The notes beneath the pieces were generated by a model that saw nothing but the letters and a program-made list of their open reading frames with translations, was not told where the DNA came from and made no database searches. A DNA stretch of 64,000 bases from NCBI GenBank assembly GCA_920105625.2, contig OV050030.1, positions 88,211,152-88,275,151 of the forward strand, written 5' to 3'. Shown here piece by piece: positions 27,001 through 40,178 of the stretch (position 1 is the stretch's first letter; the number at the start of each line of letters is the position of its first letter). This DNA comes from Clusia tigrina. Taxonomy: Eukaryota; Arthropoda; Insecta; Diptera; Clusiidae. The position numbers and the translations under genes were made by a program.

Positions 27001-27182
27001 AAGAAAAGGTACATTGATAAACTAAACAAGAAGAGGGAACACTTCGAAGAAATTAGAAAAGAAGGATATATTAGGATCTATAAAGTGGTTAGGCATAAGG
27101 AGAAACCAAAATACAGAAAAGCAAAGTTAAAAAATATACACCCAACTAATATTAAAAGACCACAAAAAATTTTCAGAAATGG
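24048..27182 (+). pseudogene. pol: Unit C pol
   Basis: Protease with DTG (about 24098). RT 24305-25135 with the shared TAA at 24806 and an intact LVIDYRKLNE. RNase H 25621-25905 differs from A and B: a seven-A run keeps a different frame (KNSEDGPLPYEKMV, then stop) and HFKYRG replaces HSEYRG. The remainder 25965-26270 and integrase 26414-26992 follow. Both integrase stops of unit B are present. Confidence 0.85.
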
Positions 27183-28370
27183 TGGATAATTCTGTTAGTG
27201 ATAAACTGGATATCTCAGATTAACGGATACATTAATTTGACAGAGATACAGGACCAAACCGGATTCGTGGACTTTCAGGTAAGAAACCAGGAAATAGTTA
27301 AAGATACGGATATAGTAATACATATGATCAACATTGACAAAATTGAGAATATTATTAACGAAATGACGGACTATATAATATTAATGAAAATACAGAATAA
27401 AGAAATAAATTACTGACACTAATACAAAAAAAAAAAAAAAAAAATAGACACAACCGTGGACTTGTAAACGCAATAGGTAGTATGTCAAAATGCTTATTTG
27501 GAACGATGGACTACTTAGACAGACAAGACATACAAAATCACCTCTTACAAGCAGATACAAACATGAGTCAACAAATTCAAGTAAACGAATATTTTAATAT
27601 AGCATTAGAACAATTAAGAAATATTCTTAAAAGCGATAGAACAAATATCTAAAAAGTGATCAATTCTATAGATAAATTCAATGACGAAGAATATGAACAA
27701 AACTTATATTTAGAGCAATTCACCAAAATTCAACTATTAAAAAATAAAATTGAGCGCATACAAGATAACGTAGTATCAGCAAAATATGGAATAATTCACC
27801 CTAACATTTTAACTAACAATGAAATATTAAAGTATAAACATAGATTATATCAAACTAAAATAAGTAAGTAAAGAAATTTTACAATAGGGCACGGCAATCT
27901 TCAACAATATATACTTAATATTTGGCATCAAAATACCAAACACATTTTTATACGTAAATATTATTTACTTAATGCCGATACCTAATAAGGATAGATGCAG
28001 AAATAGAAGAAATATTTAATTATGAAAATAAAATATATAAATTTTGAAAAAATAAACACTTAAGACAATTAAAAACTAGTATGCATTGTGTAATAAAAGC
28101 AAATTTTCAACTTACTAAAAAATACTGAATCGAAGCAATCTCAAAAGATGTAAAAATAGTTATTGTTAAAAATGCCATAAATTTGCCAATTAATCAAACA
28201 TGTACGAATAATGAAACTATTTTAAACAGAAATTATTTGATTCAGTACAGTAATTGTTCAATAAAAAATTTAAGATTACTATTTTTCAAACAGTATTGAA
28301 ACTGTAGAAGAAAATATTATAAATGTAAAATACGAAGATATAAGAAATTTCACAAAAAAATAAAATAAAT

Positions 28371-28461
<91 letters not shown>

Positions 28462-28655
28462 TTTGAAAAAATAATAGAAGATAATAAATCAAATATTAAA
28501 AACATTTTCATGTTAAAATATCACAGTAAACTGTCATATGGGTGTAATGTGTTAATAATTATTCTGATAATCATTTTATGTTGTATTTTTTTTTTCATTA
28601 AACAAAATTATATAAAAGTAAAATTAAATAGTAGAATTCGGGAAAATTCTAATCT
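27183..28655 (+). pseudogene. env: Unit C env
   Basis: As in units A and B, including the 31 bp deletion. Start at 27198; helical part 27656-27871; (TA)n 28374-28459; membrane anchor 28510-28695 with the IILII variant shared with unit A. AGAAATATTCTT (about 27615) is shared with unit B only. Confidence 0.75.
28374..28459. repeat. (TA)n tract in unit C env
   Basis: 86 bp of TA. Confidence 0.95.
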
Positions 28656-28667
28656 AAAGGAGGGGGT

Positions 28668-29047
28668 AGTTACAGTAACACACCAACATATATAAAAGCT
28701 CAAACAACACCGAACAGTATAGATAAAATTATATTAAATGTTATATTATATCCGGAATTTCACAATAAATTGAACAAAAGAAACAAATCAAAATCAAAAT
28801 GTGAACGATATTTCGAGAGTGGCAATATTGTGCAGCATAAAATGTATATAGATTAGTAAGAACTTTGGTAATACATAAGAATTAAGCAATTAAGCATAAT
28901 ATTTAAGCAAATTGGAACTCAGCAGAAAAATTTATTATTAAAATAAAGTCAGTCTGGTTTCGGTCTTTTTGAGCGTCACTTCGTTGCAAATAAACTTTGT
29001 CTTTAATTCTTTAAAAAAAACACTTTTACGGCCACCGTATACAAAAT
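28668..29047 (+). repeat. LTR3 (between units C and D)
   Basis: 380 bp; shares its variants with LTR1, as does the leader after it (ATTATGGTACG, ACAGTAAAGTG). Primer site at 29048. Confidence 0.9.
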
Positions 29048-29425
29048 TGGCGCAGTCGGTTGTGCTTTTTTGTTTAAAAAAAAAAAAGGATTATGGTACG
29101 AATTTGCGAGTTATTAAAATAATTAAATAAATAATTGTAACTCCCAATACTAATTCTGCGAATCCGTACCCCTCCCAAAAAGTTGGATCGGACCCTCCAG
29201 AATATAAAAACTAGTAAAGTTAAAATAAACAGTAAAGTGATTAGAAATACAATTTTTGTAAAAGCCACCTACCAAAACATTAAACGAAAAAAGTGCAGTG
29301 ATTACAAAAGCAATTTTTGTAAAAGCCACCTACAAACAATCAAGCGAAAAGTGCAGGGATTACATAAACAATCTTTGTAAAAACCACTCAGCAAAATTAA
29401 GAGCAAAAGGCAACAACTGTTTGAC

Positions 29426-30727
29426 AAAAGAAGAACGATAGCGAAAGACCAGGCTCAAATACCCTCTGTAGACCTAGTAGAGGAGTTTGCCAGAAGGGAA
29501 AAACAATTGGACCAGATAAGGACAGCATATATGGAATTGCAACAAGAAACAACATCAGGAAACGGCGCAAGAGAAAACTTATTGAAGACGATCAATCATC
29601 TACCCACAGTTACCGGCACAGGCGAAGTAACAGTGAGCAGTTTTTTCAGCAGCATAGAATATCTGCTATCAACAGTCAATAATGAGAACCTGCAAAAAGA
29701 AACGGTAAGTACGATATTCTACCGGACGATCCAGGGACAAGCGAAGGACGTCATCATCAATATCCCGAATCCAGATAACTGGCAGCTGATAAAGGCAACA
29801 CTAAAATTGAGATATCGACCGAGCGTAGAACCTCACCAGATATACAGAATTTTAGCGAATCTCAAAGTTAATTCAGTAAGTGAGTTAATTGTACAAATAC
29901 AAAATATTAAATATAAAGCGGACGAACTGACAGTTTATTTTAGAGGTGACCACTATATTTACCTATCGAACGTGGACAGCCTATTAGTCAACACGGTTAA
30001 GGAAATTACGCAGGGCACGTTACTAGACAAAATTTATTACGAAAAGAATATAAACGAAATATTAAGAATAGTGACCGAAGATAGCTGTATTAGGTCGGAA
30101 TATAAAAAAATTAACAGGAAAGAAGATAGACCAAAATTTAGACAATGGCCTAACAGAAACTTCGACACATCTCAAAGACACAATAATCAAACACTAGGAC
30201 ATCCAAACCAAAATCCACAATACTTTAACCAAAACAAAAATTACAGGGAAAATAATTCAGGTCAATTTAGGCAAAATCCACAATTCTTTAACCAAAACAA
30301 AAATTACAGGGAAAATATTTCAGGTCAATTTAGATAAAATCCACAATTCTTTAACTAAAACAAGAATTACAGAGAAAACAATTCGGGTCAAATTAGACAA
30401 AATGCACATATTATCAACCAAAATAAAGGATATAGAGAAAATAATTCCTTACAAAGAAGCCAAAATCAACAAAATGTTTACCAAAATAATTCAGGACAGA
30501 TGTGACAATTTAGGCAGGAACAAGAGGAACCGATGGAAATAGATAATATCGAAGTACATTACAATAAGCCTCAGCTGGTAAGAAACCCTAGGACGAATTT
30601 CAGCCAATATCGCTTGTATCAGAATAGGCAAAGCCAGGAAGGACTTAACGAAAACTTTGACCAAGCGGAAGAAATTAAAAACTCGGTTTTTTTTATGAAT
30701 CAGTCTCGGAAAACCTACCAAAAATAG
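29426..30727 (+). pseudogene. gag: Unit D gag
   Basis: Same as unit C gag in predicted protein (open through 30337), with the same three tail stops. Followed by the protease in the -1 frame. Confidence 0.8.
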
Positions 30728-33700
30728 AAATTTCTATTAAGGATAAAAAATATATCCCACTTATAGACACAGGATCAAGGTTGAGTTTGATAAATAGTGA
30801 CACTAATGATTTTTTAAAGAAACCTATAACATTTAGCACATTGAGAAATAAAAATACGATAAACTTTGAAGTACACACAGAGGCACCAAAAGAATTCGAG
30901 CTGCCAAATAACGCAAGAGTTAGGTCAATGGAAGAAGCTACAATTTTATAATAGGTATAGATATCTTGAGCTTTTTGAACGCGAACATAAATATTGAAGA
31001 AAATATAGTAATACTAAATCAGAGAGTAAGTAATTTTCTAAATAACCCATACGATTTGAATCAAATGTGTACATTAGAAACAACTGAAAGTAAGACAAAC
31101 GGAATTCAGTTAAATCATCTAAATGCGGAAGAATATAATAAATTTGTAAGAGTCTTAAATCGTTTTAAAAATCTATTATTTAATGAAGGGGATAAACTAA
31201 CTAATACGACAGAAATACAACATGAAATCAAAACTACAACAAACGAACAAATTAACTCGAAATTATATAGATATCCACCCCAACACGAAGAAGAAGTTAG
31301 AAGACAAGTTAAGGAAATGGCAGAGCAAGGAATAATAAGGAAAAGCAAATCGAAATATTCTAGCCCCTTGATCGTTATACCAAAGAAAATGGACAACTCG
31401 GGAAAAAGAAAATACAGATTAGTTATCGATTATAGAAAGTTAAACGAAATTACAATAGACGACAAATAACCTTTACCAAATATAGATTCAATTCTGGACA
31501 AATTGGGAAGAGCTCAATATTTGACCACCCTAGACTTAACAAAAGGATACCATCAAATTTTGGTTAAGGAAGAAGATAGGGAAAAGACAGCGTTTGTTAT
31601 ACCTCACGGACTATACGAATTTGTAAGGATGCCATTCGGACTGAAGAATGCACCTGCAACTTTCCAGCGATTAATGAACGAAATACTGCGTGACTATATT
31701 AATAAAACTTGTGTTGTCTACTTAGATGACATACTTATATTTAGTACCTCATTAGACGAGCATATAAGGCGATTAGTGAAATTTGCAACGTATTAGAAAA
31801 GAAAAATTTAAAAATTCAGATAGATAAATGTAATTTTTTAAAGAAGGAAACAGAATTCCTCGGACACGTTCTCACCGAAGAAGGCATGAAGCCGAACCCA
31901 AATAAAATCAAAATTATAAAAAATTTAGAATTACGAAGACAGAAAAACAAATTGAAAGCTTTTTAGGAGTCACTGGGTACTACCGGAAGTTTATAAAAGA
32001 TTATCCCAAAGTGGCACAGCCAATAACTAAATATTTAAAAAAGGCATAAAAATTAATACAAAAAACCCTACATACATTGAGTCATTTGATAAATTAAAGA
32101 ATCTAATTAATTCATATCCCATATAACGATTTCCGAACTTTGAAAGAAGTTTACATAGACAACGGATGCATCGAATTATGCACTGGCAGCGGTATTAGCC
32201 CAATAATGACATCCAGTCTGCTTCGCATCGAGCACGTTAAATAACCACGAAAGAAATTATTCGGCAACAGATAATGAATTCTTGGCTATTATATGGAGTG
32301 TCAACTACTTTAGGCCATATATATACGGAACGAAATTAAAAATTCTTACCGACCACCAACCCATAAAATACTTACATTTCAAATACAGGGGTAAAGATAT
32401 GTCGCCAAGACATCAAATATGCCTACTAAAATTAGGAGAATATGATTGCGAAATAGAATATTTGATAGGTAAAGAAAATAAGGTAACGGATTTCCTGAGC
32501 AGATTAGAAATAGGAAAAGAAAAAAACTCAGAGGATGGTCCTCTTCCTTACGAAAAAATGGTTTAAATAATAACGTTAATATTTCAAACTCAAATATCAT
32601 AGACAATATTGAAGATGATATAACAATGGCTACGGTACATTCAACAGAAGAAAACTTAAACGATCATTTTGTCATAAAGGAAGAAATTATCAACAAACAC
32701 AAAACTCAAATTATAATAAGAAACGACAAGACAGAAGAATTTAAAATAGTACACGGAAAAAGGATAATATTTATTGCCGAATACAATTTTGAGACAATGG
32801 GAGATATATTTAGGAGATACATAAGAAAGGGACTGATAGGTATTTATTCCGAATTATCCGATCCTAAGTATAATGTGGTAAAAAAAAACTTTTTCAAATG
32901 TTTTCCAATGACAAAGACGTTATATTTATAAAATGTATTATCAGAGCGCAGGACATTGAAACCGAAGTGGAAGCAATTAATCAAATATCATTTTATCACG
33001 TAAGAGAAAGTATGCATTCGGGCATACAAGAAACATATAACAAAATCAAGAACATAATATAATATCCAAAACTGATGGAATTAATCCAAATAGTAATCAA
33101 CCAATGCGATTTATGCAAGGAAGTAAAATATGATAGGAATCCGATAAAGCCAAAATTCCAATATTATGAAACACCTTCAGATAAAAATCAGATTATACAT
33201 GTAGACACATATGTTATAAAAAATTTTCATTTTCTGACAATAATAGATAAATTTTCTAAATTTGGAACAGCTTATCCTTTGAATGATAGAAATCACGTTG
33301 CATTAATTGAGCAATTAGAAGACCATTTCGCTAAAATAGGAAAACCAAACAAAATTATAGCCGATAATGAATTTAAGACAATACGAATAAAAGAATTTTT
33401 AGACCAAGAAACAATTGAATTACATTTAACAAAACCCAATAGTCATACTGGCAACGCAGATGTAGAAAGAATGCATAATACCATTGCAGAAAAATTTAGA
33501 ATATTGTACAAATCTGAAAAGAATTTATCAGTAAAACAAACTATCCAAAAACCAATCCGAAATTATAATAGCAGATACCATTCTACAATTAAAAACACTC
33601 CCTTAGATGTGAAAAATGGCAAAATCGTCTTAGTGAAAATTATCAAAATATAAAAGAAAATAAGAAAAGGTACATAGATAAACTAAACAAGAAGAGGGAA

Positions 33701-33844
33701 CACTTCGAAGAAATTAGAAAAGAAGGATATATTAGAATCTATAAAGCGGTTAGGCATAAAGAGCAACCAAAATACAGAAAAGCAAAGTTAAAAAATATAC
33801 ACCCAACTAATATTAAAAGACCACAACAAATTTTCAGAAATGGT
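30709..33844 (+). pseudogene. pol: Unit D pol, with intact integrase frame
   Basis: Protease to RNase H matches unit C: RT 30966-31796 with the shared TAA at 31467, RNase H 32282-32566 with HFKYRG and the seven-A run. From about 33330 it changes character. The integrase frame 33075-33653 (192 residues) is uninterrupted, with DHFAKIG and LDQET where A-C have stops. It holds the CDLC finger half and all three catalytic residues (IHVDTY, IIADNEF, DVERMHN). The N-terminal finger His pair lies upstream of a TAA near 33059. Variants downstream (TATAAAGCGGTTAGG) also differ from A-C. Confidence 0.85.
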
Positions 33845-35370
<1,526 letters not shown>

Positions 35371-35382
35371 AAAGGAAGGGGT

Positions 35383-35764
35383 AGTTACAGTAACACACCA
35401 ACATATATAAAAGCTCAAACAACACCGAACAGTATAGATAAAATTATATTAAATGTTATATTATATCCGGAATTTCACAATAAATTGAACAAAAGAAACA
35501 AATCAAAATCAAAATGTGAACGAAATTCCGAGAGTGGCAATATTGTGCAGCATAAAATGTATATAGATTAGTAAGAACTTTGGTAATACATAAAAATTAA
35601 GCAATTAAGCATAATATTTAAGCAAATTGGAACTGAGCAGGAAAATTGATTATTAAAATAAAGTCAGTTTGGTTTTATTCTTCTTGAGCGTCTCTTCGCT
35701 GCAAATAAACTTTGTCTTTAATTCTTTAAAAAAAAAACCCGTTTACGGCCACCGTATACAAAAT
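35383..35764 (+). repeat. LTR4, array 3' end
   Basis: 382 bp; more diverged from LTR1-3 than they are from each other (for example GAACGAAATTCCG, and TTTTATTCTTCTTGAGCG). It ends ACAAAAT and is followed by GCACGTGC instead of a primer site, so it is the true right boundary. It abuts a copia gag fragment. Confidence 0.85.
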
Positions 35765-35945
35765 GCACGTGCTTTCCCGTCTCTTTTTTCAACACAGCTA
35801 ATTGAGTTGCATCTACTGGTGGTGCTGCGATGATTTCTACAAGTATTCCTTGATCAGTAAAAGCTCGATTTTATATCGCCACACCTGATACTTATCGTAA
35901 TTTAGCTTGGTAATTTGAACCCTCTTTGCATCTGGCATTTTTGAG
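35765..35945 (-). pseudogene. gag: Copia-type gag, N-terminal fragment
   Basis: On the - strand an ATG near 35940 opens MPDAKRVQITKLNYDKYQVW followed by RYKIELLL, the conserved start of Ty1/copia Gag (the LN(Y)xxW...L block). The frame shifts after about 35 residues and continues readable to 35765, where the errantivirus LTR4 begins. The remaining copia element is not in the window. Confidence 0.7.
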
Positions 35946-36050
35946 GTTATGAAATTTCGCGCACATATATGTAATTTTTCGAAAATATTGTGATTTCTAT
36001 GATACTCAATGTTTCTTTTATATGATGATCACGATCCCGGGCCCATAACC
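35946..36050 (-). other. Copia leader and primer site
   Basis: On the - strand the LTR is followed at once by GGTTATGGGCCC, the same junction sequence as in Drosophila copia. About 100 bp of leader precedes the gag ATG. Confidence 0.7.
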
Positions 36051-36295
36051 TGTTAATTGGGGCGAAGTTTTCAGTTAAAAAGAACCTTAGATCTGGATCA
36101 AGAATAATACGATACACAGTATACTAATAATTTTGAACATAAAAATGCACTTGACCTTTATTGAAAGGAACGTCATGCATTATTAACTTAAGTTGGGCTT
36201 ACATTGTTGACACTTATGGTTGACAAAGATTATAATTCAACATTACGTTACGATAACAAAAAGACTATATGTACTAAATGTTGCACAAACTAACA
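36051..36295 (-). repeat. Copia-like 5' LTR
   Basis: 245 bp; on the - strand it starts TGTTAGTTTG and ends CAATTAACA, with an AATAAAGG signal near the middle. Its outer end at 36295 interrupts Maverick integrase coding sequence. The expected 5 bp duplication partner is lost on the array side. Confidence 0.7.
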
Positions 36296-36577
36296 AATTT
36301 AAGCATATTTTTCAATAAGGTTACAAACCGAATTAGACAACTGACATTTTAAAATACATAATATTCAAAATACGAATCCTTTAACATATATATTACAGGA
36401 TTGTCAGGGTAATGCTATCAAAGGCAGATGCTATAGACATGAGATTTTGAAACCCGCTGGCCTGACACATATTTAGTAAAGAACATACTTGAAAGAAATG
36501 GTGATAAAGGATTTGTTAAAAGACTAGAATTATCAAAGCAGCATAATTCATTAATCAAGAAAAGTGATATATTGTAA
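36296..36577 (+). pseudogene. Maverick/Polinton integrase, C-terminal fragment
   Basis: Remnant of the retroviral-type integrase of a Maverick/Polinton DNA transposon. Readable blocks in shifting frames: GYKPN then a stop where Trp is expected, then TTDI; next IQNTNPLTYILQDCQGNAIK (36360-36415) to about 36477; then a frame from 36458 to a TAA at 36575 that looks like a worn chromodomain (TYLVKNILERNG...KQHNSLIKKSDIL). This order, GY-PNW block then TNP-TY block then chromo-like tail, is that of Maverick integrases. The 5' part is cut away by the copia insertion. Confidence 0.65.
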
Positions 36578-36689
36578 TTATATACATTGTGGCAAATTCA
36601 TTTATGCAGATAAATAAAAGGTATCTCTTCATATATAGTTGAGTCGTTTTAATTTTTGAGCTCGTCGTCTAGCTTTATTCAAGAAGACA
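36578..36689. other. Maverick intergenic region
   Basis: Between the integrase end and the next gene. Contains CATATATAGTTGAGTCG near 36633, a possible core promoter. Confidence 0.35.
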
Positions 36690-36961
36690 TTACCACTTAG
36701 TTCGGGTGGAAATACGACAACTTAAACAGCAAATTATTTTCCACCAATACAATTGCAAAATAACTATATATGCGAACTAGTAGATTTTCATGCATATCAT
36801 TCAATTCCAAATGTTGATTATCATAACAATTTGTTTTATATTGGCGACCATGTTATTGAAACTCCGATTAGATCATATATTCGATGATATTGCAGATTAC
36901 TTATTACTTGAATACGATAAAATCTTAAAGGAAATAATAATAATCTAAATATTGATATTAA
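36690..36961 (+). pseudogene. Maverick-associated capsid-like gene, 5' part
   Basis: Readable from about 36732 as YFPPIQLQNNYICELVDFHA, continuing with a HSIPNVDYHNN block and, after a 1 nt frameshift near 36885, a FDDIADYL block. I recall this block order from a family of small virus-like proteins next to Maverick-type integrases in invertebrate genomes, possibly a minor jelly-roll capsid protein; the functional label is inference. The gene is split by the jockey LINE inserted at 36961/36962; the other part is at 52366-52767. Confidence 0.5.
36947..36961. repeat. Target site duplication of jockey LINE, left
   Basis: AAATATTGATATTAA; its partner at 52366-52380 reads AAATATTGATGTTAA (one mismatch). 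This 15 bp duplication brackets 36962-52365. Confidence 0.8.
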
Positions 36962-37188
36962 TGATATGACAAACATCATAAATTTGGATTTCACCCACAA
37001 CACAGTACAATAGAGCAGGTAAATCGGATTACAGGCGAAATAAGAAACGTATTCGACGATAAAAGTATTACTCGTAAATTTTCCTTTATATTGCTCAGGC
37101 GTTTGATACGGTCTGGCACGCTGGTCTCATTTACAAAACCCGCAAATTCTTCCCTGCAAATTTACACCAGATACTAAAATCGTATTTG
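36962..37188 (+). pseudogene. Jockey-clade LINE, RT segment 1
   Basis: 5'-truncated non-LTR retrotransposon of the jockey clade. Starts within RT: FGF-PQHSTIEQ (about 36986), VNRITGEIRNVFDDK, then in a shifted frame QAFDTVWHAGLIYKTRKFFP and LHQILKSYL, ending exactly at the TTTG target site of the gypsy element. It continues at 48784. Jockey elements lack LTRs and are commonly 5'-truncated on insertion. Confidence 0.8.
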
Positions 37189-37666
37189 TGTTGCGGTCCG
37201 TGTTCGTTGGTGTCCTCGGAGAGCGTCTTCTTGCTGCCTATCGTGGGCGCGCGTGTACTTGCAAACCTAAAATCACTCTTGTTACATAAAACACCACATC
37301 ACTCTTTTACGTTAAAACATCAAGCAGATTTATTATTAAAATCATAATTATATACTATTTACAAATTTTCAGTCTACATATTCACCTTTCTGGTGTTCCA
37401 GTTTCGCACCAGTTAATTGGTGTCAGTTGGTCAAGCCAATTGATCTACTTTACTGTAATAATGTCGACGGTGCATTCTAAATTCCAATGCCCTTCATCGA
37501 CTCGACTGCGGAACTATAACACCCTAAAAGTTTACATAATAATTAATACATAGATTCTAGTTATTTACAATACTGGCACCCTAAAAATATGTGCTTTCTT
37601 ACTTAACTTAATTGTCTAAAACTAACGACACCAAATGTGTAGTGTCTGTTAGGAGTCGCGCTCACC
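37189..37666 (-). repeat. 3' LTR of gypsy copy 2
   Basis: About 478 bp. + strand start TGTTGCGGTCCG. Compared with the 5' LTR it lacks about 45 bp at its - strand 5' end, next to the polypurine tract. Otherwise the two LTRs are clearly alike but with many differences, so the insertion is not recent. Confidence 0.8.
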
Positions 37667-37690
37667 CTCCTCCCTCCTCCCACCTCCCTT
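37667..37690 (-). other. Polypurine tract
   Basis: - strand AAGGGAGGTGGGAGGAGGGA, longer and more G-rich than in copy 1. Confidence 0.7.
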
Positions 37691-40178
37691 ATTTCTAGAA
37701 GAAGTTAGTGCAACTAACTTCTAATGAATATTTACAATATTTTTCTTGCTCTGTAAACAATTCAGTGCATTTCTTTAAATCTATAATACATGTTTATAAT
37801 TTGTTTTTTTTTAAATCGCCTTATTTGGGTTCTATCATGGTTATTTTTCTTTTATTCTTTTCTTTTCTATATTTTTTTTCTTTAGCTTTTGTTTTCTTTT
37901 GTAGTTTTTTCTTTATTTATTTTTGTGTTTTTCTTTTTTGTTCTTCTATTTATTTTTTTATTTCCCCTTTTTTATATTTTGGTCCTTCATGGCGTATATA
38001 CAAACATATAAATAAATTATACTAGCAATAACACAATTCTATTCTATATCTAAATTCTTACATTATACTGCGACCTCTGCTACCTGCTGGTTCGGCTGAC
38101 AGCCGTCGTTGTCCTAGTGAAATACCTCGATGAACTCTGCATACCCCTCCCTTCTTTCTGGACCGGTACATACAAAATGATGCAAGCTTATGCGAGTAGA
38201 TGCGCTTCTGACGAATTCAAAATAAATATTCGTTTAGTAAGTGACTGGATATTCTTTTAATTGATGAAAACGTTATGAAGTTAGCCGATATAGCTTGGCA
38301 ATGCTGTGCTTGATCTTTTCGTGGTTAAAACGATTTTTTCCGCTGGAGAATATTCTACGAAGCTAACTGAACGATGGCTGTTGTGGCTGATATTGTTGTT
38401 GTAACCATTTCTCTCTAAAATTACGGAGTAACCTCGAGTTTTGGCTCAAATTATCTCTTCAGACAATATACTCGTACGTATGTGATAATGGCAGACACGT
38501 TGGATTTTCTATACTGTTAACTTACATGTTAATATTTTCATGCCATTTTGTCAGCTATGCAATTAATATCAAATATTATCAGCTTTTTACTTGTTAGATA
38601 GAGATTCTTGTATTCAGCCGGTACGGCTCATAAGTCTTAAATCGTCGTCATCTCGCAGATGGGAAGCTAGAAGCTTTTCCACTCTTTCGTATAAATGAAT
38701 TCCTACAAATTTTGTTTTCATTTTCTTCCAACCCAAAATTATCACGGGACATCATCGTTGCAAATCTCATATTTATTCCTTTGCGGCTAACTGATTACCC
38801 TTCTTCTACGTCTTCTTACTACTTCTTATTCAGTCAGATTTTTGTTCGCTGCTCTTGCATTTCATCTACCGGTCTCCTGGATGTTGGTTAACCTCTTACT
38901 CTGTCTTCGACGCTGCAGGAAGTCCCTTCCAGGTTCATGCTGCACAATATTAAACCATCCAGATGTCCTTGTCTGTTCACAATCGCCTGAATACCTAAAA
39001 ACAATACTTTTATACATGTATCGGACTTGCCGAGTTTTAATTATTCTTACTGGCTATTACATTTATTTCATTTTTAAAATTTTTCCGAACGTAAACAATA
39101 CATTTTATGTATTATTTAAATCTATATATCGCATATCTAATACGTCTTAACAAACAAACTATAAATAAGTATAATAATTTTAATTAATTATGATACAATT
39201 TTTAAAATTGTTAGCGGCATTAAAAATGTAAACCCTTCTCAATGAATATATATTTTACAATAATTTACTTCATACACAATAATTAAGTATTATATTAAAT
39301 TATCTGCCGCCAAAAAAAAAATTTGTATATCAATTCTGGGCAAAACTAGTTACCCATCTTACATAAGCGAGTATATAAAAGATAAACCCTTTCATGTGAA
39401 AAAATTGTCCATTGCACCACTCAATTTTTCACTGCATCTAACTACTCTATATATTTCAATTTACTTCTAGCCCGGTATGTATATATCCATTAACAAGTGT
39501 ATTTCCCTACACCGTGTAACCTGCTCTTATATGAATACATACATACATTTAAGGCACTTTCAATTGTTTATAATTAATTGATAATTAATATAAATTATTA
39601 CCTAATTTTGTAATGTTAAGCTAAATATATTCTTCTATTTCAAGATATACATACATACATTTCAATTTCCCACAGGCTAATTTCCTACGCGACAAACAGA
39701 AAAATCTATGTATATTTACATGTAGCCTGCCGCAGTATGTAAATATCTGCAAATTCCCAATTTCCCATCGTATGTCCCTATATTCGTATACCTACTTTTT
39801 TAAATATACGTTCGTACATTTACTCTGTATCTTATACACATACAGTATGACCGCCATATGTATGTATATATATTTTAGTTTAGTTTTATATTACCCACGA
39901 CTGTCTTATAATTTTATTTTCGAATTACGTCCAATGAACCCTTTTTTATTTTTTAATATTTAAAAAAATATTTTTCTGTACTATGCTTTATTCGGCTATA
40001 GTGCCTAATAAGCATATTTACATTTCGTCAATTTTTACTCGCCCGAGTTTAATTGGTACACTTCTGCTGGCATTGAAAGTCGGAGCTATGCTACTTGATA
40101 TATAGACGTACGCGATATCAGTTTGTCCACGTTGTTATTCTTGTGTTTACACTGGTAAAACACTGTTAACACATGTCT
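37691..40178 (-). other. 3' region of gypsy copy 2, env not readable
   Basis: 37691-38120 aligns with the 3' region of copy 1. 38120-40178 should hold env, but no Env blocks are readable on the - strand. A segment near 39350-39560 resembles 56880-57080 in copy 3 (CATAAGCGAGTATATAAAAG... and TATCCATTAACAAGTGTATT), so this stretch belongs to the element. + strand T-rich frames here (37708-38025, 38842-39150, 39772-39963) have no support. Confidence 0.55.

Noticed and set aside
37708..38025. Phe-rich membrane protein (+ strand)
   Set aside because: It is the pyrimidine-rich 3' region of the - strand gypsy element; the same T-rich tract occurs in copies 1 and 3 (55427-55708) with no conserved frame.
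38842..39150. 102-residue + strand frame
   Set aside because: Antisense to the expected env region of the gypsy element, no recognisable domain, no relative in the other copies.
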